In this document: one piece after another, positions 36,154 through 45,451 of the stretch | How the letters are laid out: each line of letters starts with the position of its first letter | Position numbering within the stretch: position 1 is the first letter of the stretch | Assembly (NCBI RefSeq): GCF_029543125.1 | Contig: NZ_JARQWW010000002.1 | Span: forward strand, 829,860 to 893,859 | Direction: 5' to 3' | Length of the DNA stretch: 64,000 nucleotides | Source of the DNA: Caulobacter segnis | Lineage (GTDB): Bacteria > Pseudomonadota > Alphaproteobacteria > Caulobacterales > Caulobacteraceae | The notes under the pieces: model-generated | Told to the model about the DNA's origin: nothing | The model's input: the letters and a program-made list of their open reading frames with translations, nothing else | Database searches by the model: none | Program-made: the position numbers and the translations under genes

Positions 36154-37887
36154 ATGCGCGATCTTTCCGTGAGTTACGCGCGCCTGTTGGAGGCGGCGGA
36201 GGCTCGCCGGCGGCATATGCCGTTGCGGGTGATCACCGCCCTGCCGATCGCCCTGGTGGTCTACCTGATCACGGAGTTCAGTTCGGTCTGGGTCTGGATG
36301 GGCGTCCATATCGCCGCCCAGGTCCTTGAGGTCTGGGCCATACGCCCTGCCCGGGCGGAATGGCGAAAGCCGTCCTGGGGCCGGATGATCTTCATCGTCG
36401 CCCTGTTCGTCCTGCCCGCGTTGATCCTGTCCGGCATCTGCGGGGCTCTGTGGCTGCTCGGCGGAAGCTATGGTCCGGCGCTGGCGGTGTTCCTGATCTC
36501 CGGTTCGGTGATCAACCTGATCGTCATCAGCGCCCAGTCGCGCATCGCCTTTCTGACCTCCTCGGCGCCGTACCTGCTGACCGCCGCCCTGGTGGTGATC
36601 TTCGACCCCGACGTGACGCCTTTCTACCGGCCGGTGACCATCCTGGCCTGCCTGCTGATGCTGAGCAGTTCGTTGGTCACCTGGCGAATGTTCGAGCGGG
36701 CGATCACGGCGCAGAAGGACGCTCTGAACGAGGCCGAGGCGCGACGCTTGGAGGTGGAGGCGGCGCTGCGGGCCAAGGCGGGCTACATCGCCACGGTCAG
36801 CCAGGAGCTGAAGTCGCCGATCAACGCCATCCTGGCCGCCGCCGCCCAGTTGCAAGGAACACATCCGCCGGCGGCCGAGGTGCGCGGTCTGGGACAACGC
36901 ATCGCCCGCTCAGGCTCGACCATGCGCGGCCTGCTCAACGACTTGGCCGACTTCGCCAGGCTGGAGTCGGGGGGGATGCTGGTGGAGCACATTCCCTTCG
37001 ACCTGCGCCGGAAAGGGCACGATGTTCTGCGGGCCTGGCGGCCGGCGGCGCGGCGCAAGGGATTGCGGCTCAAGCTCGAAGGCGCCGCGACCTTGCCCCG
37101 ATGGGTCAATGGCGACCCCATGCGGATCAGCCAGGCGCTGAACGCCCTGTTCGCCACCGCGATCCGCAACGCTGAGGGCGGCTCCGTCACCATCCGTTTG
37201 TCGGCCAAGAGTGGTGATGACGGGCGGATCGGGATCACTGTGGTGCTGATTGACACCGGTCCCGCGCCTTCGACCGAAGAGCTGGAGGCGCTCTTCTCCC
37301 CCTTTGACAGGGCGTCGCCCCGCGTGGGGGGCTCGGGCCTCGGTCTGGCGATCAGCCGCGAACTAGCGCGGCTGATGGGGGGCGACCTGACCGCCGTGGC
37401 GGGCGCGGAGGAGGGAGCGGTTTTCACCCTCAGCTTCCGCGTCTATCCCATCGACGCGCCCGAGCCTCAGGACATTCTGACGGCGGTGATCGGGGCGCGG
37501 GTGCTGGTGGCGGCGCCGTCGGCGCTGCACCGCGCCGCCATGGAGCTTTTGCTGCCGTTGGGCCTGCGCCCGGCGGTCGCTGAGAGCGGCGAAACGGCCC
37601 TGGCCATGCTCGACCGCCAGGCCTTCGATATTGTCCTGATGGGAACCGGCCTGCCTGGCTTGAACGGGTTCGAGGTGACGCGCCGTCTGCGCACCAGCCC
37701 CAGCGGCAATCGGGCCATCCCGGTGGTGGGTCTCGTCCCTTCGGCCGCGCCGCGCGACTGGGACGGCTGCCGGCGCGCGGGGATGAACAGCTGGGTGGCG
37801 GCGCCGATCGACGGGGCCGAGCTCTACGCCGCCATGGCCGAGGCCCTGGTCACGCGCCGCCGCGCGCGGGAGACGGCTCCGGCCTAG
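36154..37887 (+). CDS. Degenerate hybrid histidine kinase (pseudokinase paralogue)
   Basis: A 577-residue paralogue of the preceding gene with the same order: multi-helix membrane region, HisKA, HATPase, receiver. The phospho-histidine is replaced by Gln217 (TVSQELKSPINAIL) and the N-box is eroded (LFATAIRNAEGG), but the G2 loop GGSGLGLAISRELARLMGG is identical to the intact copy. In the receiver, the acidic pair is AAP, the phospho-aspartate is Gly497 (VLMGTGLPGLNG), the Thr is Val and the conserved Lys is Ala (VAAPID). The frame is intact over its whole length, so it is probably expressed as a regulatory, non-phosphorylating partner. A GTG at 36130 is an alternative start. It overlaps vsr convergently by four bases. 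Confidence 0.88.
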   Translation: MRDLSVSYARLLEAAEARRRHMPLRVITALPIALVVYLITEFSSVWVWMGVHIAAQVLEVWAIRPARAEWRKPSWGRMIFIVALFVLPALILSGICGALWLLGGSYGPALAVFLISGSVINLIVISAQSRIAFLTSSAPYLLTAALVVIFDPDVTPFYRPVTILACLLMLSSSLVTWRMFERAITAQKDALNEAEARRLEVEAALRAKAGYIATVSQELKSPINAILAAAAQLQGTHPPAAEVRGLGQRIARSGSTMRGLLNDLADFARLESGGMLVEHIPFDLRRKGHDVLRAWRPAARRKGLRLKLEGAATLPRWVNGDPMRISQALNALFATAIRNAEGGSVTIRLSAKSGDDGRIGITVVLIDTGPAPSTEELEALFSPFDRASPRVGGSGLGLAISRELARLMGGDLTAVAGAEEGAVFTLSFRVYPIDAPEPQDILTAVIGARVLVAAPSALHRAAMELLLPLGLRPAVAESGETALAMLDRQAFDIVLMGTGLPGLNGFEVTRRLRTSPSGNRAIPVVGLVPSAAPRDWDGCRRAGMNSWVAAPIDGAELYAAMAEALVTRRRARETAPA

Positions 37888-38294
37888 CCGGCAAGCAGGT
37901 CTGACAGCCGCGCTCGCAAGGCCGCCTCGTCCTTCATCTCGCACTCCCAGATCGTCTCGACCCGCCAGCCGGCGGCGGCCAGGGCCTCGCGGGAAGCCGT
38001 GTCGCGCGAGCGGTTGCGGCCGATCTTGGCTTGCCAATAGTCGGCGTTGGCCTTGGGCTCCCGCGCGCCGCGCTTGCAGTCATGGCCGTGCCAGAAGCAG
38101 CCGTGGATGAAGATCGCCAGCTTGCGGCCCGGCAGGACCACGTCCGGCGAGCCGGGCAGGTCCTTGCGGTGCAGGCGATAGCGCGCGCCAAGCTGCGTCA
38201 GCAGCCGGCGCACGCTCATCTCGGGTTTGGTGTCCTTACCCTTGATCCTGGCCATGACCGCCGAACGCTTTTCGGCGTCGAACACGTCGGTCAT
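37884..38294 (-). CDS. vsr: Very short patch repair endonuclease Vsr
   Basis: A 136-residue T:G mismatch endonuclease. The start SAVMARIKGKDTKPEMSVRR is the family signature, and catalytic D51, H64 and H69 (SPDVVLPGRKLAIFIHGCFW then H) fall at the same numbers as in E. coli Vsr. Cys residues at 66 and 73 fit the structural zinc site. It repairs mismatches made by deamination of 5-methylcytosine, so it belongs functionally with the C5 methyltransferase at 39374-40498, from which it is separated by cysK. Confidence 0.95.
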   Translation of the reverse strand: MTDVFDAEKRSAVMARIKGKDTKPEMSVRRLLTQLGARYRLHRKDLPGSPDVVLPGRKLAIFIHGCFWHGHDCKRGAREPKANADYWQAKIGRNRSRDTASREALAAAGWRVETIWECEMKDEAALRARLSDLLAG

Positions 38295-38305
38295 GGCCTT
38301 TAGAC

Positions 38306-39292
<987 letters not shown>

Positions 39293-39373
39293 GGCGGGGA
39301 GTTCCGTGACTGGTTTTCGTTGGCCGGCCCTATGGTCGCGACCTTATGCCGTCGGGGGCGGGCTGTCAGCGGC

Positions 39374-40498
39374 TCATTCGGCGGCGACGGCGCGGGGACC
39401 GGCCGCCAGGGGCTCAAGCAGATGCTCGGCCAGCCAGCGCACCACGGGGACAGCAACGCCGTCGCCCATGACGTGCAGCCCGCCGCTCTGGCTTTTGGGC
39501 AGACAGTAGTCTTCCGGCAGGCCCATGAGGCGCGCGGCCTCACGCGCGGTGATCAGGCGCGAGCGGACCTGGCCGTTGTCCACCACCAGAACCGTCTGGC
39601 GCGAGGAGCCGCCGCGCGGGGTGCGCAGGCAGCCGGCGAGGCCGTCGAAGCGGACCTCGGCGCGCTGCACGCCGCCGCGCATGCGGCGGAAGACGGCTCC
39701 GGCCGCCCGGCCGCCGTCGGAGCGCGCCTTCTCCACCCGGGCGCGGTGCAGGGGAGCCATCATGGCGAGCAGGGCTTCGGTGTCCGCCTCGGCACGCCAG
39801 TTCACGGCGTCGTCCGGCTCCAGAATGCTGGCCAGGTCGGCGTTGCGGGCCGGCGGCGCGGGCAGCGACCACCAAGCCCAGGCGTCCTTCAAGCTTTCGG
39901 GCAGGCGGTTATGAGCGGCGCGGACGGCCTCGGTCTGGAAAGGGCTGGCGCCGAGCAGATGCGGCGCGATGTGGCGGGCGGCGATGACGAAGATGCGCGG
40001 CCGCGACTGCGGCGCGAAGGCGGCGGCGTCGATCTCCAGAGCCCCCACCTTGTAGCCGCGCGCGGCCAGGACTTCGCACAGGGCTCGGAAGTCGCGGCCG
40101 CCGTTGGAGGTCAGCAGGCCGCTGACGTTCTCGATCACCAGCACGCCGGGCGCGCGGCCTTCGACGTCGAGGGTCTCCATCAGACGCCAGAAGCCGAAGA
40201 AGGCCGAGGACTTGCCGCCGTTCAGGCCCGCGCGGCCGCCCGCCAGGCTGAAATCCTGGCAGGGCGAGGAGGCCCAGGCGAGGTCGGCGCGTCCGGGTAA
40301 GGCGGAGGGCTCGACCGCCCACACATCGCCTTCATGCATATGGGCTTGCGCGTCGGGGAAGTTTTCGCGGTAGGTTCGAGCCTTCAACGGGTCGAAGTCG
40401 TTGGCGAACAGGCACGCCCAGGCGTCGCCGAGGCCCAGGCGGGCCATGCCGCCGCCGGCGAAGAACTCGTAGAAAGAAAAGGGCGCGGCGCGATTCAT
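39374..40498 (-). CDS. DNA (cytosine-5-)-methyltransferase
   Basis: A 374-residue m5C methyltransferase. Motif I is FYEFFAGGGMARLGLG, motif IV has the catalytic Cys80 in SSPCQDFSLAGGRAGL, motif VI is VIENVSGLLTSNGG, motif VIII is QSRPRIF and motif X is near the C-terminus (VMGDGVAVPVVRWLAEHL). No restriction endonuclease gene is adjacent, so it looks like an orphan regulator or protector methylase. Target sequence unknown; the nearby vsr suggests a site prone to T:G mismatch repair. Confidence 0.93.
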   Translation of the reverse strand: MNRAAPFSFYEFFAGGGMARLGLGDAWACLFANDFDPLKARTYRENFPDAQAHMHEGDVWAVEPSALPGRADLAWASSPCQDFSLAGGRAGLNGGKSSAFFGFWRLMETLDVEGRAPGVLVIENVSGLLTSNGGRDFRALCEVLAARGYKVGALEIDAAAFAPQSRPRIFVIAARHIAPHLLGASPFQTEAVRAAHNRLPESLKDAWAWWSLPAPPARNADLASILEPDDAVNWRAEADTEALLAMMAPLHRARVEKARSDGGRAAGAVFRRMRGGVQRAEVRFDGLAGCLRTPRGGSSRQTVLVVDNGQVRSRLITAREAARLMGLPEDYCLPKSQSGGLHVMGDGVAVPVVRWLAEHLLEPLAAGPRAVAAE

Positions 40499-40547
40499 CG
40501 CCGACGCAGGCTAAAGCGTGTTGGGAAGAGACAAAAAGGAAAAGACG

Positions 40548-40952
40548 ATGCGGAGCGTCGCTGTGCTGGCCCTGGCCGGGTTTCTGTCCGCCTGCCAGAC
40601 CGCTCCCGTCGGGGCGACGCCAGCTTCGGAAGCCACGTTGCCGGTCCCCGACGCCATTGACGCCTTGGGGACCGAACCCTTCTGGGCGGTGATGATCGAC
40701 GCCGAGCAGATCGCCCTGACGCGGCCGGAACATCCGCCGGTCACCGCGCCCAATGCGGGCGCGAGCCGCACCGCCTCGGCGACTCGGTGGGAGGCGAAAA
40801 CGGCGGAGGGCGTGCTGAAGCTGACGGTGACGGCGGGCCCTTGCTCTGACGGCATGTCGGACCGGTCCTACCCCTTCAAGGCCGAGGCCCTGATCGGCGG
40901 GCGCAAGCTCAAGGGCTGCGCGGCGGCCGCGGGGGAGCGGGGAGAAAACTAG
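40548..40952 (+). CDS. COG3650-type lipoprotein
   Basis: A 134-residue lipoprotein from the ATG at 40548 with AAAAAGGAAAAG upstream. The lipobox is LSAC (Cys 15). The mature part has ALGTEPFWAVMIDAEQIALT and CSDGMSDRSYPFKAEALIGG, then KLKGCA, the pattern of an uncharacterised bacterial membrane-protein family (COG3650). The two mature cysteines may form a disulfide. Its stop overlaps that of a tiny convergent gene. Confidence 0.82.
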   Translation: MRSVAVLALAGFLSACQTAPVGATPASEATLPVPDAIDALGTEPFWAVMIDAEQIALTRPEHPPVTAPNAGASRTASATRWEAKTAEGVLKLTVTAGPCSDGMSDRSYPFKAEALIGGRKLKGCAAAAGERGEN

Positions 40953-41083
40953 CCCTTGTTGAGATTCAGCGTCGGGATCGCGGAGGTGGCTTTAGCCTCG
41001 TTGTCGTGATGCGGCACGGGCAGAAGCAGTCCGACGGAGATGGCCGCGACGGCGGCCAGGGCGATGAGGGCCTTGAGGGCCAT
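40949..41083 (-). CDS. Small hypothetical membrane or secreted peptide
   Basis: A 44-residue ORF on the minus strand starting MALKALIALAAVAAISVGLL with GGAG seven bases upstream of the ATG at 41083; an ATG 12 bases earlier lacks a site. One hydrophobic segment (residues 4-20) precedes a short polar tail ending PTLNLNKG. It overlaps the convergent lipoprotein stop by four bases. No family recognised; possibly a true small protein. Confidence 0.5.
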   Translation of the reverse strand: MALKALIALAAVAAISVGLLLPVPHHDNEAKATSAIPTLNLNKG

Positions 41084-41160
41084 GGTTTGCTCCATAGCGG
41101 CATTAAGAATTGTGACAGTTCAACCGATGCGGGTTGAGCCGGGTTCCTAATGTGGAGCTT

Positions 41161-41187
41161 GCCGGCCGGATTTTGAGCCCGGCCGGC
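41161..41187. terminator. Stable hairpin downstream of a thiolase gene
   Basis: GCCGGCCGG and CCGGCCGGC enclose a 9-base loop. It lies 32 bases beyond the stop of the minus-strand thiolase. No strong U-tract on either strand, so it may be a stabilising 3' hairpin. Confidence 0.5.
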
Positions 41188-41218
41188 TTCGCCATTTTCT
41201 GAAGGCTCAGAGTGCTTC

Positions 41219-42406
41219 CTAGAAGATCTCGAACAGACCCGCCGCACCCATGCCGCCGCCGATGCACATGGTGACGACGGCGGTCTTGGCCTTGCGGCGC
41301 TGACCTTCCATCAGGACGTGGCCGACGCAGCGGGCGCCGGTCATGCCGAAGGGGTGGCCGATGGCGATGGAGCCGCCGTTGACGTTGTACTTCTCCGGGT
41401 CGATGCCCAGGCGGTCACGGCTGTAGAGGCATTGCGAGGCGAAGGCCTCGTTCAGCTCCCACAGGTCGATGTCGTCCACCTTCAGGCCATGACGCTCCAG
41501 CAGACGGGGCACGGCGAAGACCGGGCCGATGCCCATCTCGTCCGGCTCGCAGCCGGCGACGGCGAAGCCCTTGAAGGCGCCCAGCGGCTTCAGGCCGCGA
41601 CGCTCGGCCTCCTTGGCCTCCATGATCACCACGGCGGCCGCGCCGTCCGACAGCTGGCTGGCGTTGCCGGCGGTGACGAAGTTCCCCGGACCCTTCACCG
41701 GCTCCAGCGAGGCCAGGCCTTCCAGGGTGGTGTCGGGGCGGTTGCACTCGTCGCGATCGACCACGTAGTCCACCAGGCTCTCTTCCTTGGTGACCTTGTC
41801 GACCTTCTTCATCTTCACCTGCATCGGGACGATCTCGTCCTTGAACAGGCCGGCGGCCTGGGCGGCGGCGATGCGCTGTTGCGAACGCAGGGCGTACTCG
41901 TCCTGATATTCCCGGCTGACATTGTAGCGCTTGGCCACGATGTCGGCGGTGTCGATCATCGCCATCCACAGGGCCGGATGGGTCTTGAGCAGCTTCTCCT
42001 CGGTGATGTGGAAGCGGTTCATGTGGCCGCCCATGTTCACCAGGGAGATCGACTCCACCCCGCCGCCGACCGCCACGTCGGCGCCGTCGTTCTTCACGTA
42101 GTTCGCCGCCGTCGCGATGGCCTGCAGGCCCGAGGAGCAAAAGCGGTTGATGGTCTGGCCGGACGTGGTCACCGGCAGGCCGGCCCACATGGCGGCGTTG
42201 CGGGCCACGTTCATGCCCGTGGCGCCTTCGGGGCCGCCGCAGCCCAGGACCACGTCCTCGACCTCGGCGCCTTCAAGGCCGGCGCGTTGCACCGCGTGCT
42301 GGATGGCGTGGCCGGCCATGGCCGCGCCGTGGGTGTTGTTGAACCCACCGCGACCCGACTTGGCGAGACCGGTGCGGGCGTAGGAGACGATGACCGCTTC
42401 ACGCAT
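41219..42406 (-). CDS. Acetyl-CoA acyltransferase (thiolase), second copy
   Basis: A 395-residue thiolase with active C90 in [18 protein letters not shown], His in [17 protein letters not shown] and C381 in [16 protein letters not shown]. It differs clearly from the thiolase at 30692-31897 and resembles the FadI/long-chain group. A 100-base upstream gap carries three ACGT-rich operator-like sites similar to that of the MerR regulator, so it may belong to the same regulon. Confidence 0.92.
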   Translation of the reverse strand: MREAVIVSYARTGLAKSGRGGFNNTHGAAMAGHAIQHAVQRAGLEGAEVEDVVLGCGGPEGATGMNVARNAAMWAGLPVTTSGQTINRFCSSGLQAIATAANYVKNDGADVAVGGGVESISLVNMGGHMNRFHITEEKLLKTHPALWMAMIDTADIVAKRYNVSREYQDEYALRSQQRIAAAQAAGLFKDEIVPMQVKMKKVDKVTKEESLVDYVVDRDECNRPDTTLEGLASLEPVKGPGNFVTAGNASQLSDGAAAVVIMEAKEAERRGLKPLGAFKGFAVAGCEPDEMGIGPVFAVPRLLERHGLKVDDIDLWELNEAFASQCLYSRDRLGIDPEKYNVNGGSIAIGHPFGMTGARCVGHVLMEGQRRKAKTAVVTMCIGGGMGAAGLFEIF

Positions 42407-42418
42407 GGCGTTTCCCTC

Positions 42419-42490
42419 TTAAACGTTAGTTTGAATTGAGGGTGACCCTAGGCCAAGCGCAGGGCGAGCGCCAGTTCCCGTAAACGTAAA
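42419..42490. promoter_or_regulatory. Operator-like sites upstream of the second thiolase
   Basis: TTAAACGTTAGTTTGAA (42419-42435) reads on the minus strand with the CTAACGT core also seen at 27102-27117. CGTAAACGTAAAC (42479-42491) has a tandem GTAAA/CGTAAA form, and TTAACGTCA lies just beyond. The cluster is the only AT-rich sequence in the gap and is well placed for repressor or activator binding. Confidence 0.45.
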
Positions 42491-42506
42491 CCAAAGTGAC
42501 TTAACG

Positions 42507-42929
42507 TCAGGCGCGGGACAGCATTCCGCCGACGCCGGGAATGGAGGCGAGGGTTTCGTTCAGCAGGTCACGGCCGCCGGCGCGTTCACGCACCCAGGCG
42601 GCGGCGACGGGAAGCATGGCTTTCAGGCCGTCCTGATCGACGCCGGCCCGCGACAGGGTCTGCAGCATGGCCATGCCGTCGGACATGGCCGCGCCGGAGG
42701 CGCCGCCAGCAGCCTTCATCAGTCCGCCGAAGAGCCCGCCCTTGGCCGGCTGGCTCGCGCCCTCGGCCGCCAGGGCCTGGGCGCCAGGGGCGGCGGCGAA
42801 CAGCTCAGCCACCTTGCCGGCTTCGCCATGCTTGGCGATCAGCGAAAGAGCGCCGGCCAGGGCCTTGCGGGCCTGGTCATGGGAAAGCGGCGTCTTGGCC
42901 GAGATTTCGACGATCAAGTCCTCGATCAT
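42507..42929 (-). CDS. Hypothetical protein (DUF2267/DUF2780-like size and composition)
   Basis: A 140-residue protein beginning MIEDLIVEISAKTPLSHDQA. It is predicted mainly helical: an N-terminal helical bundle (to residue about 45), a Gly/Ala-rich centre (KGGLFGGLMKAAGGASGAA) and a C-terminal helix pair ending ETLASIPGVGGMLSRA. No membrane segment. The pattern resembles several small DUFs of Ala/Gly-rich bundle proteins, but I cannot assign one securely. It starts 11 bases after the TPM-domain gene stop, so it is probably the last gene of the lemA operon. Confidence 0.65.
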   Translation of the reverse strand: MIEDLIVEISAKTPLSHDQARKALAGALSLIAKHGEAGKVAELFAAAPGAQALAAEGASQPAKGGLFGGLMKAAGGASGAAMSDGMAMLQTLSRAGVDQDGLKAMLPVAAAWVRERAGGRDLLNETLASIPGVGGMLSRA

Positions 42930-42939
42930 CGTGGTCTCC

Positions 42940-43644
42940 TCAGTCGCGTCCGGGTCGGGGAAGAACGACCAGACCGTCGGGAAGTTCGTTCGGATTGTCG
43001 CCGCGAGGCGGCACGTGCTCGGCCAGGATCTGGCCTGAGCGTTCGATGGCGGCGATGAAGCCGCCCGCCGCGTCGTCCCGCTTCAGGCCGGCGATCAGCA
43101 GGGCGACCACCTCGTCCCAGACTTCCGGCGGAGCCTTGGCGTAGATGCCCTCGTCGGCCACCACCTCGGCGCGGTGGTCGGCCACCGAGGCGAACAGCAG
43201 GACGCCGGTGCGGTCCTGGGTCAGGTGCAGGCCGTGGCTGAGGAACTGCTGCATGGCGGCCTGGTGGACGCGCGCGGTTTTCAGCGGGCCCGGCGTAAGG
43301 GCGCGGCGCACCGGGCCGAGCGAGACGACCAGGGCGGCGATGACGAACACCGCCGCCTGCACGGCGATGTAGATCGACAGGGCCGAGAAGATAGTGGCGT
43401 CCGTGGCGGTGTCATGCGCCGCCGTCCAGCCGCCGAACAGGTCGGTCAGCATATGCGGCCGCAGTCCTGCGAACAGGGCCAGGGCCGGCAGGACCAGCGC
43501 CGAGGCGGCGGCCCAGACCAGCGGCGTCTCGCGATAGTCCGAAACCTCCGGCGCCAGGACGCAGTAGATTTCTCCGGCGGTGGTGCGCTCCGCCGCCGCG
43601 ACGGCCGCGGCGATGCGTTCGTGATCTTGCTTGCTCAAGTCCAT
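42940..43644 (-). CDS. TPM-domain membrane protein (second TPM gene of the lemA operon)
   Basis: A 234-residue protein from the ATG at 43644, which overlaps the preceding stop by one base (TGATG). The TPM-like start is HERIAAAVAAAERTTAGEIY followed by VLAPEVSDYRETPL. Two hydrophobic helices lie at about residues 44-60 and 90-112, and the TPM core resumes with THE RTGVLLFASVADHRAEVVAD and IYAKAPPEVWDEVV. It contains a membrane insertion inside the TPM fold, like the second TPM gene in many lemA-ygcG operons. Function unknown. Confidence 0.82.
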   Translation of the reverse strand: MDLSKQDHERIAAAVAAAERTTAGEIYCVLAPEVSDYRETPLVWAAASALVLPALALFAGLRPHMLTDLFGGWTAAHDTATDATIFSALSIYIAVQAAVFVIAALVVSLGPVRRALTPGPLKTARVHQAAMQQFLSHGLHLTQDRTGVLLFASVADHRAEVVADEGIYAKAPPEVWDEVVALLIAGLKRDDAAGGFIAAIERSGQILAEHVPPRGDNPNELPDGLVVLPRPGRD

Positions 43645-44495
43645 CACCAGCTCCCCGAAGATCCGCCGCCGCCGAAGGAGCCGCCGCCCCCTCCGCCCCA
43701 GCCGCCGCCCCCGCCGGACCAGCCCCCGCCGCCGCCCCGTCCGTTGCCCAGGGAGCCGAGAATGATCCACGGCAGGGCCGAGGCCAGGCCCGACCGCCGA
43801 CGGCGTCGTCCCGGCATCAGCCGGCTGACGAAGAAGAAGATCAGGATGATGACGAAGATCGCCGTGCCCCAACCCTCGCCGCGGCTATCGCGGCTCTCGC
43901 TGGCCTGGGCGACCTTGGCCTTGGCCTCGCTGTCAGGAAGTGACAGTTGCTCGAGAATGGCGTCGGTCCCCGCGACCACCCCGCCCTCCATGTCGCCGTC
44001 GCGGAACCGCGGCAGGACTTGGCTTTGCAGGATGACGCTGGACAGGGCGTCGGTCAGGACCGGTTCGAGGCCGTAGCCGACCTCGATGCGCACCTTGCGG
44101 TCGCTGGGGGCCACGACGAACAGGGCGCCGTCGTCCTCCTTCTCCCGCCCGATGCTCCAGTGGCGGCCAAGCTGGTAGCCGTAATCCTCGATCTCGTAGC
44201 CCTGCAGGCTGGGCAGGGTGACGACCACCAGTTGGCGGCCGGTCGTATCCTCCAGCGTCGCCAACTTCTGGGTCAGGTCCGCCTCGGTCTGGGGCGACAA
44301 GATGTTCGCCTCGTCGACCACGCGCCCGGTCAGCTTGGGAAAGCTGGGCGCGGCGAAGGCGGGCAGGGCGACAAGGGCCGCAGCCAGGACGAGACCCAAG
44401 AAACCCCACCCCCGCTCATTCCCGCGACGGCGGGAATCCAAGCGGTGATTCAGCTTGGGCCCCCGCCTGCGCGGGGGAGAGCGGAAGAGGAGCAT
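43644..44495 (-). CDS. TPM-domain protein YgcG with N-terminus encoded by a REP-like element
   Basis: A 283-residue protein. TPM phosphatase-like domain at about residues 50-190 (GRVVDEANILSPQTEADLTQ, GRQLVVVTLPSLQGYEIEDY, RKVRIEVGYGLEPVLTDA), a membrane helix at about 210-226 and a Gly/Ser/Trp-rich tail ending in SFGGGGSSGSW, all typical of YgcG. The first 33 residues (MLLFRSPPRRRGPKLNHRLD, then SRRRGNERG) are translated REP-like palindromes ahead of the signal peptide. The ATG at 44495 has TAAGG and lies five bases after the lemA stop. A TTG at the signal peptide is an alternative start with a poor ribosome site. Confidence 0.85.
   Translation of the reverse strand: MLLFRSPPRRRGPKLNHRLDSRRRGNERGWGFLGLVLAAALVALPAFAAPSFPKLTGRVVDEANILSPQTEADLTQKLATLEDTTGRQLVVVTLPSLQGYEIEDYGYQLGRHWSIGREKEDDGALFVVAPSDRKVRIEVGYGLEPVLTDALSSVILQSQVLPRFRDGDMEGGVVAGTDAILEQLSLPDSEAKAKVAQASESRDSRGEGWGTAIFVIILIFFFVSRLMPGRRRRRSGLASALPWIILGSLGNGRGGGGGWSGGGGGWGGGGGGSFGGGGSSGSW
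44418..44477. repeat. REP-like double palindrome inside the ygcG 5' end
   Basis: Two hairpins: ATTCCCGC, GACG, GCGGGAAT (44418-44437) and CCCCCGC, CTGC, GCGGGGG (44460-44477). The peptide they encode (PPRRRG...SRRRGNE) is the usual spurious translation of alphaproteobacterial REP/BIME elements. Confidence 0.75.
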
Positions 44496-44499
44496 GACC

Positions 44500-45129
44500 T
44501 TACTTCGTCGGAGCCGGGGCCGCCGGAGCGTCGAAGCTCACCGACGGCGCCGACTGGGCTGCCGCGCTGGCCTGGAACGGCGTGGCCGGCTTGGCCCAGC
44601 GGTGGACAGTCCCGGCCCACAGGGCGCCCGGGAAGGTGCGGATCTCGGTGTTGTAGACGCGGACGCTCTCATTGTAGTCGCGACGCGCGATGGTGATCCG
44701 GTTCTCGGTGCCTTCCAGCTGGCTCTGCAGGGCCAGGAAGTTCTGGTTCGACTTCAGGTCCGGATAGTTCTCGGTGATCATCATCAGGCGGCCGAGCACG
44801 CCGGACAGCTGGTCCTGCGCCTGGGCGTAGCGTTCGAAGGCGGCCGGGTCGGTGATGGTCGAGGCGTCGACCTTCACCTGGGTGGCGCTGGCGCGGGCCT
44901 CGGTCACGGCGGTGAGCACGTTCTGCTCATGGGCGGCGTAGCCCTTTACCGTGGCGACGAGGTTGGGAATCAAATCGGAGCGGCGCTGGTACTGGTTCTG
45001 CACCTCGGCCCACGAGGCCTTCACCTGCTCGTCGCGGGTGGGAATGGTGTTCACGCCGCAGCCGGCCAGGCCGATGGCGAGGGCCAGGGGCAGGGCGATC
45101 TTGGCGACGTTCTTCAGAAGACGGTTCAT
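44500..45129 (-). CDS. lemA: LemA family lipoprotein
   Basis: A 209-residue protein with lipobox LAGC (Cys 24) and the LemA helical bundle: CGVNTIPTRDEQVKASWAEV, NQYQRRSDLIPNLVATVKGY (the conserved core), YPDLKSNQNFLALQSQLEGT and ENRITIARRDYNESVRVYNT. The tail is Ala/Pro-rich. It is usually coupled to TPM-domain genes, as here, and is thought to act at the cell envelope. First gene of the lemA-ygcG-TPM operon. Confidence 0.94.
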   Translation of the reverse strand: MNRLLKNVAKIALPLALAIGLAGCGVNTIPTRDEQVKASWAEVQNQYQRRSDLIPNLVATVKGYAAHEQNVLTAVTEARASATQVKVDASTITDPAAFERYAQAQDQLSGVLGRLMMITENYPDLKSNQNFLALQSQLEGTENRITIARRDYNESVRVYNTEIRTFPGALWAGTVHRWAKPATPFQASAAAQSAPSVSFDAPAAPAPTK

Positions 45130-45268
45130 TCATCCCTCCAGACCAGGCGGATGCGCCCGGCAGTCACGCTAGATAAGGACAGGCCGAACGCCGTGTCAGG
45201 ACCTTCGAGGTTAAACCTTGTCCATGTCGGGGCGATGAGATTGATCAAGCGCGGCGGCCTCGCCTAAG

Positions 45269-45296
45269 GAAAATTTCGACGGGCGCGAAAATTTCG
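45269..45296. repeat. Direct repeat of GAAAATTTCG, 18 bases apart
   Basis: GAAAATTTCG at 45269-45278 and 45287-45296. Each copy is nearly palindromic. They lie in the 322-base divergent gap between lemA and the CC_3452-type gene. No ORF is supported in that gap; the repeats are an operator candidate. Confidence 0.45.
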
Positions 45297-45451
45297 CTTT
45301 ACGACAAGTTCGACCGCCGCTATCTAAACAATGCTTAGTTCGCGCTGGGCCGTCGATGGGGATATCGGCGGCGATCCCCTCGGCGCGGCGGGCCAGTGCT
45401 CGATCCTTGCTTACACACAATCAGACATTCGCAACGCTCGGAGGGCTCCTC

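Noticed and set aside
43672..43740. Gly-codon repeat in the ygcG 3' end as a CRISPR-like or tandem repeat array
   Set aside because: It is simply the coding sequence of the Gly-rich YgcG tail; there are no spacers.
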